From positions 1 to 64,000 of the forward strand of contig NZ_JASGBH010000008.1 of the NCBI RefSeq assembly GCF_030053395.1: DNA of 64,000 nucleotides, read 5' to 3'. Below, one piece after another: positions 40,128 through 49,495 of this stretch. The position numbers were made by a program, and so were the translations under genes. The stretch's first letter is position 1. The number at the start of each line of letters is the position of its first letter. Source of the DNA: Limnohabitans lacus (GTDB lineage: Bacteria; Pseudomonadota; Gammaproteobacteria; Burkholderiales; Burkholderiaceae_C). The notes beneath the pieces were generated by a model. It searched no databases, was not told the origin of the DNA, and saw only the letters and a program-made list of their open reading frames with translations.

Positions 40128-41861
40128 TCAGCGAGCGCGGCCACTCTTCCAGGCGCTCAGCAACTGGTCATAGGCAATGGTTTGGCCCTTGGGCTTCTCA
40201 TTGGCCAACTTCTTCCAGGGGGCCTGCTTGTCGCTGAGCCACTTGGCGGGGTCTTCCTTCTTGTTGAGCTTGGGCGCGCAACGCTCCATACCCGCACGTT
40301 CCAGACGGCCCATGACCTGGTCCATTTGCTCAGCCAGGTTGTCCATGGCCTGCTGGGGGGTCTTTTCAGCCGTCACAGCCTGCGCCACGTTTTGCCACCA
40401 CAGCTGGGCCAGCTTGGGGTAATCGGGCACGTTGGTGCCTGTAGGTGACCAGGCCACACGGGCCGGGCTGCGGTAGAACTCGACCAGACCCCCGAGCTTG
40501 GGCGCCATGTCAGTCATGGCCTTGCTCTGGATGTCGGATTCACGGATCGGTGTCAAGCCCACCAGAGTCTTCTTCAGGCTGGCTGTTTTGGCCGTCACGA
40601 ACTGGGCGTACAGCCAGGCTGCAGCCGTGCGGTTGGCATCATGGTTTTTGAAGAAGGTCCAGCTGCCCACATCTTGGTAGCCGTTTTGCATGCCTTGCTT
40701 CCAGTAAGGGCCGTTGGGGCCGGGGGCCATGCGCCACTTGGGTGTGCCGTCAGCGTTCACCACGGGCAGACCTGGCTTGGTCATGTCGGCCGTGAAGGCG
40801 GTGTACCAGAAGATCTGCTGCGCAATCTGACCTTGTGCTGGCACAGGACCGGCCTCACCGAAGGTCATGCCCGAGGCCTCCTTGGGCGCGTATTTCTTCA
40901 TCCAGTCCACGTACTTGGTCAGCGCATAGACCGCTGCAGGCGAGTTGGTGGCACCGCCGCGAGACACCGATGCGCCCACCGGCGTGCACTTGTCGTCGGC
41001 CACGCGAATGCCCCACTCGTCAATCGGCAAGCCGTTGGGCGCGCCAATGTCGGCGGTACCCGCCATGGACAACCAGGCATCGGTGAAGCGCCAGCCCAAA
41101 GAGGGATCTTTCTTGCCGTAGTCCATGTGGCCATAAATCGCCTTGCCGTCGATGTTTTTCACGTCATTGGTGAAAAACTCGGCAATGTCTTCATAAGCGC
41201 TCCAGTTCAAGGGCACGCCCAGGTCGTAGCCATATTTGGCCTTGAACTTGTCTTTCAAATCCTTGCGGTCAAACAAGTCGGCGCGGAACCAGTACAGGTT
41301 GGCAAACTGCTGGTCGGGCAACTGATACAGCTTGCCATCGGGGCCAGTGGTGAACTTGGTACCGATGAAATCCTTCAGGTCCAGGCCGGGGTTGGTCCAC
41401 TCTTTGCCCGCACCGGTCATGTAATCCGTCAGGTTGAGGATCTTGCCGTAGCGGTAATGGGTACCGATCAGGTCAGAGTCAGAGATCCAGCCGTCATAAA
41501 TCGACTTGCCGGACTGCATGGATGTTTGCAGCTTTTCAACCACGTCACCCTCTTGAATCAGGTCATGCTTGACCTTGATGCCCGTGATTTCGCTGAAGGC
41601 CTTGGCCAGTGTTTTGGACTCGTATTCGTGGGTGGTGATGGTCTCTGACACCACCGAGATTTCCTTCACGCCCTTGGCCTGAAGTTTCTTGGCCGCGTCG
41701 ATGAACCACTTCATCTCCGCCAACTGCTGGTCTTTGTTCAAAGTGGACGGCTGGAACTCAGAATCGACCCAACGCTTGGCTGCCGCCTCGTCAGACCAGG
41801 CCACATTCGAGCCCAGAGCCAGGGCCGCCGAAACGGCCAAAATGGAATAGCGCAATTTCAT
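40128..41861 (-). CDS. glpV: Glycerol ABC transporter substrate-binding protein (GlpV-like)
   Basis: 577 residues, much longer than most sugar-binding proteins. Signal peptide MKLRYSILAVSAALALGSNV with cleavage near AWS–DE; mature protein periplasmic. Family-1 solute-binding features include GIKVKHDLIQEGDVVEKLQT and the Trp-rich KWRMAPGPNGPYWKQGMQNG. The neighbours (two ATPases, two permeases, small DUF2160 protein, glpD, glpR, glpK) match the rhizobial glpSTPQUV glycerol system, which is the main reason for the call. Substrate could be glycerol, glycerol-3-P or a related polyol. Confidence 0.8.
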   Translation of the reverse strand: MKLRYSILAVSAALALGSNVAWSDEAAAKRWVDSEFQPSTLNKDQQLAEMKWFIDAAKKLQAKGVKEISVVSETITTHEYESKTLAKAFSEITGIKVKHDLIQEGDVVEKLQTSMQSGKSIYDGWISDSDLIGTHYRYGKILNLTDYMTGAGKEWTNPGLDLKDFIGTKFTTGPDGKLYQLPDQQFANLYWFRADLFDRKDLKDKFKAKYGYDLGVPLNWSAYEDIAEFFTNDVKNIDGKAIYGHMDYGKKDPSLGWRFTDAWLSMAGTADIGAPNGLPIDEWGIRVADDKCTPVGASVSRGGATNSPAAVYALTKYVDWMKKYAPKEASGMTFGEAGPVPAQGQIAQQIFWYTAFTADMTKPGLPVVNADGTPKWRMAPGPNGPYWKQGMQNGYQDVGSWTFFKNHDANRTAAAWLYAQFVTAKTASLKKTLVGLTPIRESDIQSKAMTDMAPKLGGLVEFYRSPARVAWSPTGTNVPDYPKLAQLWWQNVAQAVTAEKTPQQAMDNLAEQMDQVMGRLERAGMERCAPKLNKKEDPAKWLSDKQAPWKKLANEKPKGQTIAYDQLLSAWKSGRAR

Positions 41862-41954
41862 GATGTCTCCTCAAAGGTGTGAGTTCCCCGGCTACAAACA
41901 CAAAGTAGTGCGGCCCCCGGGGAAACTCCGGGCCACAATTTCGGAAAAAACGAA

Positions 41955-42263
41955 TCAGCCCTTGCGCATGACGCCCAGCAACCAGACGATGGACAGCCCC
42001 AGGCTGATCCACACGCTGGGCTCACTGTCCAGCGACATCAGCTCGGTCAGCCAACCGGCCACGCCCACAAACGCCAGGTTGATGTAGGCCGCCCCCAGCA
42101 AACCGATGAACAAGCGGTCACCGCGGGTGGTGGCCATGGGCAAAAAGCCCTTGCGCATCACGGTGGGGGACTTGATTTCCCACACCGTCATGCCCACCAG
42201 CATCAGCCCGATGCACGAGAAGAAAACGGCCACAGGCGTGGTCCAGACCATCCAGTCAAACAT
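41955..42263 (-). CDS. glpU: DUF2160 small membrane protein (GlpU-like)
   Basis: 102 residues from MFDWMVWTTPVAVFFSCIG (ATG at 42263, overlapping nothing but directly next to the glpQ stop at 42265). Three hydrophobic spans: residues about 8–28, 47–67 and 78–97. The middle loop is MRKGFLPMATTRGDRLFIG. DUF2160 proteins occur only within this type of glycerol importer; GlpU is required for or linked to glycerol uptake in Rhizobium, but its role is unclear. It lies between permease and binding-protein genes. Confidence 0.8.
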   Translation of the reverse strand: MFDWMVWTTPVAVFFSCIGLMLVGMTVWEIKSPTVMRKGFLPMATTRGDRLFIGLLGAAYINLAFVGVAGWLTELMSLDSEPSVWISLGLSIVWLLGVMRKG

Positions 42264-42264
42264 G

Positions 42265-43077
42265 TCAAACCCTTCCCATGGCAAAGCCTTTGGCGATGTA
42301 ATGCCGGACAAACCAGATCACGATGGCCCCCGGAACGATGGTCAGCACACCAGCTGCCGCCAACGTGGCCCAGTCCATGCCCGAGGCACTCACGGTGCGC
42401 GTCATGGTGGCCACAATCGGTTTGGCATTCACGCTGGTCAGGGTGCGTGCCAAAAGCAACTCCACCCACGAGAACATGAAGCAAAAGAAAGCGGCCACGC
42501 CCACCCCGGCCTTGATGAGCGGCAAGAAAATCATCACGAAAAAGCGCGGAAAACTGTAGCCGTCGATGTAGGCCGTTTCGTCAATTTCGCGCGGAATGCC
42601 GCTCATGAAGCCTTCCAGAATCCACACTGCCAGGGGCACGTTGAACAACAAATGCGCCATGGCCACGGCAATGTGCGTGTCCATCAGGCCCAGCGTGGTG
42701 TAGAGCTGAAAAAACGGCAGCAAAAACACGGCAGGCGGCGTCATGCGGTTGGTCAACAGCCAAAAGAAGATGTGCTTGTCGCCCAAAAAGCGGTAGCGTG
42801 AAAACGCATAAGCCGCAGGCAAGGCCACCGACACCGAAATTACCGTGTTGATGGCCACATAAATCAGGCTGTTGATGTAGCCCGAGTACCAGGACGGATC
42901 GGTGAAGATCGTCAGGTAGTTGCCCCAGGTGAAATGTTGTGGCCACAAGGAAAAACTCGACAGGATTTCCTCATTGGTCTTGAAGCTCATGTTGACCATC
43001 CAGTAGATGGGCAGCAAGGCAAAGACGATGTAGGCGGCCAGAAAAATCGACCGCTTGTGAAAACGCTGTTCATGCAT
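42265..43077 (-). CDS. glpQ: Glycerol ABC transporter permease (GlpQ-like)
   Basis: 270 residues from MHEQRFHKRSIFLAAYIVF (ATG at 43077, overlapping glpP by 8 bp). Six membrane spans and the EAA loop IDETAYIDGYSFPRFFVMIF that contacts the ATPase. It belongs to the MalG-like permease family and pairs with the GlpP-like permease. Not to be confused with the enteric phosphodiesterase also named GlpQ. Confidence 0.82.
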   Translation of the reverse strand: MHEQRFHKRSIFLAAYIVFALLPIYWMVNMSFKTNEEILSSFSLWPQHFTWGNYLTIFTDPSWYSGYINSLIYVAINTVISVSVALPAAYAFSRYRFLGDKHIFFWLLTNRMTPPAVFLLPFFQLYTTLGLMDTHIAVAMAHLLFNVPLAVWILEGFMSGIPREIDETAYIDGYSFPRFFVMIFLPLIKAGVGVAAFFCFMFSWVELLLARTLTSVNAKPIVATMTRTVSASGMDWATLAAAGVLTIVPGAIVIWFVRHYIAKGFAMGRV

Positions 43078-43963
43078 GTGCGTGCTCCTTGTGGGCTGCG
43101 CCCAGGCTTTGCATCCAGTTGTAGAGGACAAAGCACAGCAGCAAGATGATGAGGAAATAGATCAGCGAAAACGCCGCCGCTGGCCCTAGGTCAAACTGCC
43201 CCACAGCCTTTTGCGTCAGGTACTGCGACAAGAAGGTGGTCGCAGTGCCGGGGCCGCCACCGGTCAGCACGAAAGGCTCGGTGTAAATCATGAAACTGTC
43301 CATGAAGCGCAGCAACACCGCAATCATCAGCACCTCGCGCATCTTGGGCAGCTGGATGTAACGGAACACCGCAAACTTGCTGGCGCCATCGATGCGGGCA
43401 GCCTGGTAATAGGCATCGGGAATGCTGCGCAAACCCGCAAAAGCCAGCAAAGCCACCAGCGGTGTCCAGTGCCACACATCCATGATCAACACCGTCAACC
43501 AGGCGTGAACCGGATCACCCGTGTAGCTGTAGTCAAACCCCAAAGCCTGCAAGGTGTGGCCCATCAAACCGATGTCGGCGCGGCCATAAATTTGCCAGAT
43601 GGTGCCCACCACGTTCCACGGTATCAGCAGCGACAAGGCCACCAGCACCAGCACGGCCGAAGACTTCCAGCCCTGTGCGGGCATGGACAGCGCCAGTGCA
43701 ATGCCCAGCGGAATTTCCACCGCCAGCACGGCCAGCGAGAACTTCAGCTGCCGCCACAGGGCGCCGTGCAACTCTTCGTCGCGCATCACGGCGGCAAACC
43801 ACTCGGTGCCCACAAACACCCGGCGTTCGGGCGAAATAATGTCTTGCACCGAGTAGTTGACCACCGTCATCAGGGGCAGGATGGCTGAAAACGCCACACA
43901 CACCAAGACAGGCAACACCAGCCACCAGGCTTTTTGATTGACGGGTTTTTCAGTCGCGTTCAT
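43070..43963 (-). CDS. glpP: Glycerol ABC transporter permease (GlpP-like)
   Basis: 297 residues, six spans, MalF-like. EAA loop YQAARIDGASKFAVFRYIQL with the conserved G. The start overlaps the glpT stop by 4 bp. In this system GlpP is a permease, not the antiterminator of the same name in Bacillus. Confidence 0.82.
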   Translation of the reverse strand: MNATEKPVNQKAWWLVLPVLVCVAFSAILPLMTVVNYSVQDIISPERRVFVGTEWFAAVMRDEELHGALWRQLKFSLAVLAVEIPLGIALALSMPAQGWKSSAVLVLVALSLLIPWNVVGTIWQIYGRADIGLMGHTLQALGFDYSYTGDPVHAWLTVLIMDVWHWTPLVALLAFAGLRSIPDAYYQAARIDGASKFAVFRYIQLPKMREVLMIAVLLRFMDSFMIYTEPFVLTGGGPGTATTFLSQYLTQKAVGQFDLGPAAAFSLIYFLIILLLCFVLYNWMQSLGAAHKEHAHA

Positions 43964-45036
43964 GCCACCAGCTCCTCATTTTTGTAAAAGCAGGTGTGCG
44001 GCCCCAACACACGCAAAAACACCTGAGCCCCCACCTGCGGCGCCTGCGTTTGTGGTGCCAAGCGCACTTTCAGCATGACGCCCGCCACATCGCAAGTGAC
44101 CATTTGGTAAGTGCCGATGTCTTGCACCTGGCGCACCGAGGCGGCCAAAGTGCCCGCCTCGGCCACCGCGGATACAGCCAGGTATTCCGGCCGAATGCCC
44201 AGCTTGAGGTCGCCTTCGGGCACCGCCAAGCCTTGCGGCACCTGCACCGCTTGGCCTTGCACGCTCAAATCGCCCCCAAACGCTTGCGCTGGTAAAAAAT
44301 TCATGCCGGGCGAACCGATGAAATGCCCCACAAAGGTGTGCGCCGGACGCTCGAACAAGGCCTCTGCCGAGCCGACCTGCACCGCCTTGCCGCGCGTCAT
44401 GACCACCACCTCTTCGGCAAAAGTCAGCGCCTCAACCTGGTCGTGCGTGACATAGATCAGCGTGAGCTTGAGTTCATGGTGAATCTGCTTGAGCTTGCGC
44501 CGCAGCTGCCATTTCAGGTGCGGGTCGATCACCGTCAGCGGCTCATCAAACAGCACGGCCGACACGTCCGAGCGCACCAGCCCTCGACCCAGTGATATTT
44601 TTTGCTTCTGGTCGGCCGACAAACCCGCTGCGCGCATGTCCAGTTGGTGGCTCATGTCCAGCATTTCGGCAATTTGGCCCACGCGCTGGCGGATTTGATC
44701 GGCGGGCACCTGGCGATTTTTGAGCGGAAACGCCAGGTTTTGCGCCACCGTCATGGTGTCGTAGATCACCGGAAACTGGAACACCTGCGCAATGTTGCGC
44801 GCTTGCGGGCTGCTGCGCGTGACATCGACCCCGTCAAACTTCACCGTGCCTTGCGAGGGCACCACCAGCCCCGACATGATGTTGAGCATGGTGGTTTTGC
44901 CGCAACCCGAAGGCCCCAGCAAGGCATAGGCCCCGCCATCACGGAACGTCATCTTCAGGGGCAGCAAGGCGTAATCCGTCTCCACCTGTGGATTCGGTTT
45001 GTAGGCATGTGCCAAGTCCAATTCAATTTGAGCCAT
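43960..45036 (-). CDS. glpT: ABC transporter ATPase with degenerate signature motif (GlpT-like)
   Basis: 358 residues, the length of MalK-type ATPases with a C-terminal OB-type regulatory domain. Walker A is GPSGCGKTTML and Walker B VLFDEPLTVIDPHLKWQL. The signature reads LSADQKQKISLGRGLV instead of LSGGQ, and the D-loop has TVID rather than SALD. It pairs with GlpS to energise the importer. Start overlaps the glpS stop by one base (ATGA-type junction). The name follows the rhizobial system and is not the enteric G3P antiporter GlpT. Confidence 0.82.
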   Translation of the reverse strand: MAQIELDLAHAYKPNPQVETDYALLPLKMTFRDGGAYALLGPSGCGKTTMLNIMSGLVVPSQGTVKFDGVDVTRSSPQARNIAQVFQFPVIYDTMTVAQNLAFPLKNRQVPADQIRQRVGQIAEMLDMSHQLDMRAAGLSADQKQKISLGRGLVRSDVSAVLFDEPLTVIDPHLKWQLRRKLKQIHHELKLTLIYVTHDQVEALTFAEEVVVMTRGKAVQVGSAEALFERPAHTFVGHFIGSPGMNFLPAQAFGGDLSVQGQAVQVPQGLAVPEGDLKLGIRPEYLAVSAVAEAGTLAASVRQVQDIGTYQMVTCDVAGVMLKVRLAPQTQAPQVGAQVFLRVLGPHTCFYKNEELVA

Positions 45037-46112
45037 CAGATCGCCCTCCCCTTGCGCACAGGCGCCATCACCAAGGGGCCTGCAGCATCAAACACATACA
45101 CCTGCGAAGGCTGCAAAAACAAATGGATGTGTGCCCCCAGTTTGAAGTCGTGCACACCCGTGAGTTGCGCCACCAGATTGCCCACCGGGGTCTTGGCATG
45201 CACAAAGGTGTCCGAGCCGGAAATCTCTGCCAGCTCGACCACGCCCGGCAATTGCAGATCACCCGGCTCCCCCTGCACACGCAAGGCGCTGGCGCGTGCG
45301 CCCAAAACCACGTCTTTCGGTGCCGAAGCTGGCAAGGCCAAGGGCAGCTCAAAACCACCCGGCAAGACCACCCCCGTGGCGCTGGTCTGCGCAGGCAACA
45401 GGTTCATGGGCGGGTCACTGAATGCGCTGGCCACCTGGATGGAGGCCGGCTGATGAAACACCTCGGCAGTCGGGCCGTATTGCAACAAGTGTCCTTGGTG
45501 CAAGACAGCGGTGTAGCCCCCCAACAGCAAGGCCTCGGCCGGTTCGGTGGTGGCATAGACCACCGTCGAATCGCCTGTGGCAAACAACTGCGTCAACTCT
45601 TCGCGCAACTCCTCGCGCAGCTTGTAGTCCAGATTCACCAGCGGCTCGTCCAGCAGCATCAGCGGCGCATTTTTGGCTAAGGCCCGCGCCAAAGCCACCC
45701 GCTGCTGCTGCCCGCCCGACAACTCTGCGGGCAGGCGCTGCAAAAACATCTCGATGTGCAGCTTGGCCGCCAGCTCATGCACCCGTTGGGCCACATCTTT
45801 TTGCCCACGCAATTTCAGGGGTGAAGCAATGTTGTCAAACACCGTCATCGACGGGTAATTGATGAACTGCTGGTACACCATGGCCACATCGCGGCGGCGC
45901 ACCGGCACGCCCGTCACATCTTGCCCATCCACCCGCACGCGGCCATGCGTGGGCGTGTCCAGCCCGGCCATGATGCGCATCAAACTGGTCTTGCCCGCCT
46001 GCGTTGCACCCAGCAAGACCGTGACCTGCCCTGGATGCAGCGCCAGGTTTTGCGGATACAGATGAACATGGCCCGAGACGGACTTACCCACCCCTTCCAG
46101 GCTCAGTTGCAT
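45036..46112 (-). CDS. glpS: ABC transporter ATPase, canonical signature (GlpS-like)
   Basis: 358 residues. Walker A GATQAGKTSLM (GxxxxGKT, with T/Q in the loop), signature LSGGQQQRVALARAL, Walker B MLLDEPLVNLDYKLREEL. C-terminal regulatory domain present. First gene of the importer operon; GGAG lies 7 bp before the ATG. It is divergent from glpR across a 163-bp region with operator-like half-sites. Confidence 0.82.
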   Translation of the reverse strand: MQLSLEGVGKSVSGHVHLYPQNLALHPGQVTVLLGATQAGKTSLMRIMAGLDTPTHGRVRVDGQDVTGVPVRRRDVAMVYQQFINYPSMTVFDNIASPLKLRGQKDVAQRVHELAAKLHIEMFLQRLPAELSGGQQQRVALARALAKNAPLMLLDEPLVNLDYKLREELREELTQLFATGDSTVVYATTEPAEALLLGGYTAVLHQGHLLQYGPTAEVFHQPASIQVASAFSDPPMNLLPAQTSATGVVLPGGFELPLALPASAPKDVVLGARASALRVQGEPGDLQLPGVVELAEISGSDTFVHAKTPVGNLVAQLTGVHDFKLGAHIHLFLQPSQVYVFDAAGPLVMAPVRKGRAI

Positions 46113-46177
46113 GGCGCATCTCCGTGTTGAGAATTCAGGATCATTTGAGTTCCATTTTTTTTCGCTTCACGGATTTT

Positions 46178-46251
46178 ATTGTTCGCTTGAGTTTTTTTAT
46201 AGCCCGTATTTACCCTGTATACCCCTTTATATATGTTCGTTTATGTTCGAA
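46178..46251. promoter_or_regulatory. Candidate GlpR operator half-sites between glpS and glpR
   Basis: TATGTTCGTT (46232–46241) and TATGTTCGAA (46242–46251) are direct repeats with a 10-bp step; ATTGTTCGCTT is a third (46178–46188). They match the E. coli GlpR half-site ATGTTCGWT. They sit between the divergent glp arms, close to the glpR start, and can repress both. Confidence 0.65.
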
Positions 46252-46275
46252 TACGCCCTATTGACTGAAAACACC

Positions 46276-47046
46276 ATGGATTTGAACCCCCGACAATCAA
46301 CCCTGATCGATGCCGTTCGATCACAAGGCCCCGTGACCATCGAAGCCCTGGCCGAACGTTTTGGGGTGACCTTGCAAACCGTGCGCCGCGATGTGCAGCG
46401 CTTGGCCGAAGCCGGTTTGCTCACCCGCTTTCATGGCGGCGTACGCCTGCCCGGCTCCACCACCGAAAACATTGCTTACCGCCAACGCCAGGCCATGCAA
46501 TCGGCAGGCAAGCTGCGCATCGCCAAAGCCATGGCCCAGCGCATACCCAACGGCTGTTCGCTGATCATGAACATCGGCACCACCATCGAAGCCGTAGCCC
46601 ATGAACTGCACAACCACAGGGGCTTGCGCATCATCACCAACAACTTGCACATCGCCGCGCTGATGAGCACACACCGCGACTGCGAAGTCATCGTGGCCGG
46701 GGGGCTCGTGCGCGGCAGCGACCAAGGCATCGTGGGCGAAGCCACGGTGGACTTCATTCGCCAGTTCAAGGTCGACATTGGCCTGATTGGCATCAGCGGC
46801 ATCGAAGCCGACGGCACCCTGCGCGACTACGACTACCGCGAAGTCAAGGTGGCCCGCACCATCATTGAACATGCCCGCGAAGTCTGGCTGGCCGCAGACC
46901 ACAGCAAATTCAACCGCCCGGCCATGGTCGAGCTGGGCCACTTGCGCGACATTGACGTGCTATTCACCGACGAAGCCCCCCCCGCCAGTTTTACCGACCT
47001 CATGACACAAGCCCATGTGGAATGCGTCACGGCCGCCCTCCAATGA
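46276..47046 (+). CDS. glpR: DeoR-family glycerol-3-phosphate regulon repressor
   Basis: 256 residues from MDLNPRQSTLIDAVRSQGPV (ATG at 46276); an upstream frame to 46111 would run through the operator region and is rejected. N-terminal helix-turn-helix VTIEALAERFGVTLQTVRRD followed by AGLLTRFHGGVRLP, then a sugar-phosphate-binding domain with IMNIGTTIEAVA, LIGISGIEADGTL and AADHSKFNRPAMVEL. It would bind glycerol-3-P and release the operator. Followed by glpK after 17 bp. Confidence 0.92.
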   Translation: MDLNPRQSTLIDAVRSQGPVTIEALAERFGVTLQTVRRDVQRLAEAGLLTRFHGGVRLPGSTTENIAYRQRQAMQSAGKLRIAKAMAQRIPNGCSLIMNIGTTIEAVAHELHNHRGLRIITNNLHIAALMSTHRDCEVIVAGGLVRGSDQGIVGEATVDFIRQFKVDIGLIGISGIEADGTLRDYDYREVKVARTIIEHAREVWLAADHSKFNRPAMVELGHLRDIDVLFTDEAPPASFTDLMTQAHVECVTAALQ

Positions 47047-47063
47047 CCCTCTGAGGATTTTTC

Positions 47064-48557
47064 ATGCGCTACCTCCTCGCCCTGGACCAGGGCACCTCCA
47101 GCTCACGCAGCATCGTGTTTGACCAGGACGGCCAAGTGGTGGCCATGGCCCAGCGCGAGTTCCGGCAGATTTACCCCCAACCCGGCTGGGTCGAGCACGA
47201 CCCGCAGGAAATCTGGTCCTCGCAGCTGGCCACCGTGCATGAAGTGCTGGCCAAAGCCGAGCTCAAGGCCAGCGACATGGCGGCCATCGGCATCACCAAC
47301 CAGCGCGAGACCACCGTGGTGTGGAACCGCCGCACGGGAGAGCCGATTTACAACGCCATCGTCTGGCAAGACCGCCGCGCCGAACCCACCTGCGCCGCCT
47401 TGCGCGTACAAGGCCACGAAGACACGGTGCTGAGCAAAACCGGGCTGCGCATCGACGCCTATTTTTCTGGCACCAAACTGCAATGGATCCTGGACCAAGT
47501 ACCAGGCGCCAGAGCCCTGGCCGAACAAGGCGAGCTGGCCTTTGGCACAGTCGACAGCTGGCTGATCTGGAAGCTCACCGATGGCCGCTCGCATGTCACC
47601 GATGTGAGCAACGCCGCCCGCACAATGCTGCTGAACATCCACACCAACACCTGGGACAGCGAGTTGCTCAATTTGCTGAACATCCCTGACGCGCTCATGC
47701 CTCGGGTCTTGCCCTCCAGTGCCCACTTTGGCGACACCACAGCCGCGCTGCTGGGCGCCAGCTTGCCCATTGGCGGTGTGGCCGGTGACCAGCAAAGCGC
47801 CTTGTTCGGCCAGGCCTGCTTCACCCCCGGCATGGCCAAAAACACTTATGGCACCGGCTGCTTCATGCTCATGCACACCGGCAACACCTTTCAGCGCAGC
47901 CAAAACGGCCTGATCACCACCTCGGCCGCTCAGGCCTCCAGCACCCCGCAATACGCACTCGAAGGCAGCGTCTTCATTGGTGGCGCCGTGGTGCAGTGGC
48001 TGCGCGACGGCCTGCGGGCCATCTCCAGCAGCGGCGAGGTCGAAGGTCTGGCCCACAGCGTGCCCGACGCCGGGGGCGTCATGTTCGTGCCCGCCTTCAC
48101 CGGCCTAGGCGCGCCTTATTGGGACGCCGAAGCCCGCGGCGCCATTGTCGGGCTCACGCGAGGCTCCACCGTGGCCCACATTGCACGCGCCGCACTCGAA
48201 AGCATCGCCTTCCAAAGCGCTGCCCTGCTGCACAGCATGAACCGCGACGCCGTGGCCGGTGGCGGCGTGGCCGTGACCGAATTGCGCGTGGACGGCGGCG
48301 CTTGCGTCAACGACCTCTTGATGCAAATCCAGGCCGACTTGCTGGGCATTCCGGTGGTGCGCCCTGCCGTGACCGAAACCACCGCCCTGGGCGCCGCCTA
48401 TCTGGCTGGTCTGCACGCTGGCGTGTACAACAGCTTGGAGGAATTGAGCCAGCAGTGGCGCGCCGACCGCACCTTCTACCCCACCTTGCCCAGAGAACAG
48501 GCCCAAGAGCGCATGGACCGCTGGGAGCGGGCTGTACGTCAGGCCACTGCCCGGTGA
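47064..48557 (+). CDS. glpK: Glycerol kinase
   Basis: 497 residues. FGGY kinase motifs: [60 protein letters not shown] and [20 protein letters not shown]. It phosphorylates glycerol to glycerol-3-P, the GlpR inducer and GlpD substrate. The pairing with glpR and an importer indicates that free glycerol is at least one transported substrate. Confidence 0.97.
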   Translation: MRYLLALDQGTSSSRSIVFDQDGQVVAMAQREFRQIYPQPGWVEHDPQEIWSSQLATVHEVLAKAELKASDMAAIGITNQRETTVVWNRRTGEPIYNAIVWQDRRAEPTCAALRVQGHEDTVLSKTGLRIDAYFSGTKLQWILDQVPGARALAEQGELAFGTVDSWLIWKLTDGRSHVTDVSNAARTMLLNIHTNTWDSELLNLLNIPDALMPRVLPSSAHFGDTTAALLGASLPIGGVAGDQQSALFGQACFTPGMAKNTYGTGCFMLMHTGNTFQRSQNGLITTSAAQASSTPQYALEGSVFIGGAVVQWLRDGLRAISSSGEVEGLAHSVPDAGGVMFVPAFTGLGAPYWDAEARGAIVGLTRGSTVAHIARAALESIAFQSAALLHSMNRDAVAGGGVAVTELRVDGGACVNDLLMQIQADLLGIPVVRPAVTETTALGAAYLAGLHAGVYNSLEELSQQWRADRTFYPTLPREQAQERMDRWERAVRQATAR

Positions 48558-48659
48558 CCCCCTCGTTCAGCACCCCTGCATAAGCAGCGACAATTCCGAG
48601 TCCCCTCGCCGGGTGCCAAGCGCCTAGCCCGTCCCACAAAGCACACGACTGAACATCCC

Positions 48660-49484
48660 ATGTCTCACTCCTCACAACACATCGCCTTCATCGGCGGCGG
48701 CAACATGGCCAGCGCCATCATCGGCGGCCTGATCCGCCAAGGCATGAAACCCACACAGATCACCGTGGTCGAGCCCTTTGCTGACACGGCCGCCAAGCTG
48801 CTCAAGGACTTTGGCATCACGGCACTGCCCTCGGCAGGCCCGGCGCTGGCACGGGCAGACCTTGTGGTCTGGGCGGTCAAACCCCAAATCTTCAGCGAAG
48901 CGGCCGCCCCCGTCATGGCGCACACCAGCAAGGCGCTGCACCTGTCGGTGGCCGCAGGCATCCGCACCGACAGCATCTGCCGCTGGGTGGGCACCGATCG
49001 GGTGGTGCGCTGCATGCCCAACACACCCGCACTGGTGGGCCAAGGCATGACCGCGCTGTTTCCTTGCGCCAGCGTCACGGCGGCCGACCAACAGCTGGTG
49101 GAGCAAGTCATCGGCACCACGGGGCAATACCTGTGGGTTGCAGAAGAATCCCAACTGGACGCGGTGACCGCCTTGTCGGGCTCAGGTCCGGCCTATGTGT
49201 TTTATTTCCTCGAGGCCATGACCGAAGCCGGTGTGGGCATGGGCTTGAGCGCGGCACAAGCCTACCAACTCGCGGTGGCCACATTTTCGGGTGCATCGTC
49301 TTTGGCGGCAGCATCGACCGAATCCCCCGAAGTGCTGCGCCAGCGGGTCACTTCCAAGGGTGGCACCACCTACGCAGCACTCACCGCCATGGAGGCTGCA
49401 GGCATCAAACCCGCCTTCATCAAAGCCATGCAAGCCGCTCAGGTGCGGGCTGGCGAGTTGGGTGACGAGTTCGGCAAAGCCTGA
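48660..49484 (+). CDS. proC: Pyrroline-5-carboxylate reductase
   Basis: 274 residues. NAD(P)-binding FIGGGNMASAIIGGLIRQG and the family C-terminal signature LSGSGPAYVFYFLEAMTEAG … RVTSKGGTTYAALTAMEAAG. Last step of proline synthesis. Converges on ubiA with 11 bp between stop codons and no clear terminator. Confidence 0.97.
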   Translation: MSHSSQHIAFIGGGNMASAIIGGLIRQGMKPTQITVVEPFADTAAKLLKDFGITALPSAGPALARADLVVWAVKPQIFSEAAAPVMAHTSKALHLSVAAGIRTDSICRWVGTDRVVRCMPNTPALVGQGMTALFPCASVTAADQQLVEQVIGTTGQYLWVAEESQLDAVTALSGSGPAYVFYFLEAMTEAGVGMGLSAAQAYQLAVATFSGASSLAAASTESPEVLRQRVTSKGGTTYAALTAMEAAGIKPAFIKAMQAAQVRAGELGDEFGKA

Positions 49485-49495
49485 GCGAATAGGGC

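Noticed and set aside
46111..46275. N-terminal extension of GlpR
   Set aside because: It translates the AT-rich operator region into a hydrophobic, non-conserved stretch; the repressor fold begins at 46276.
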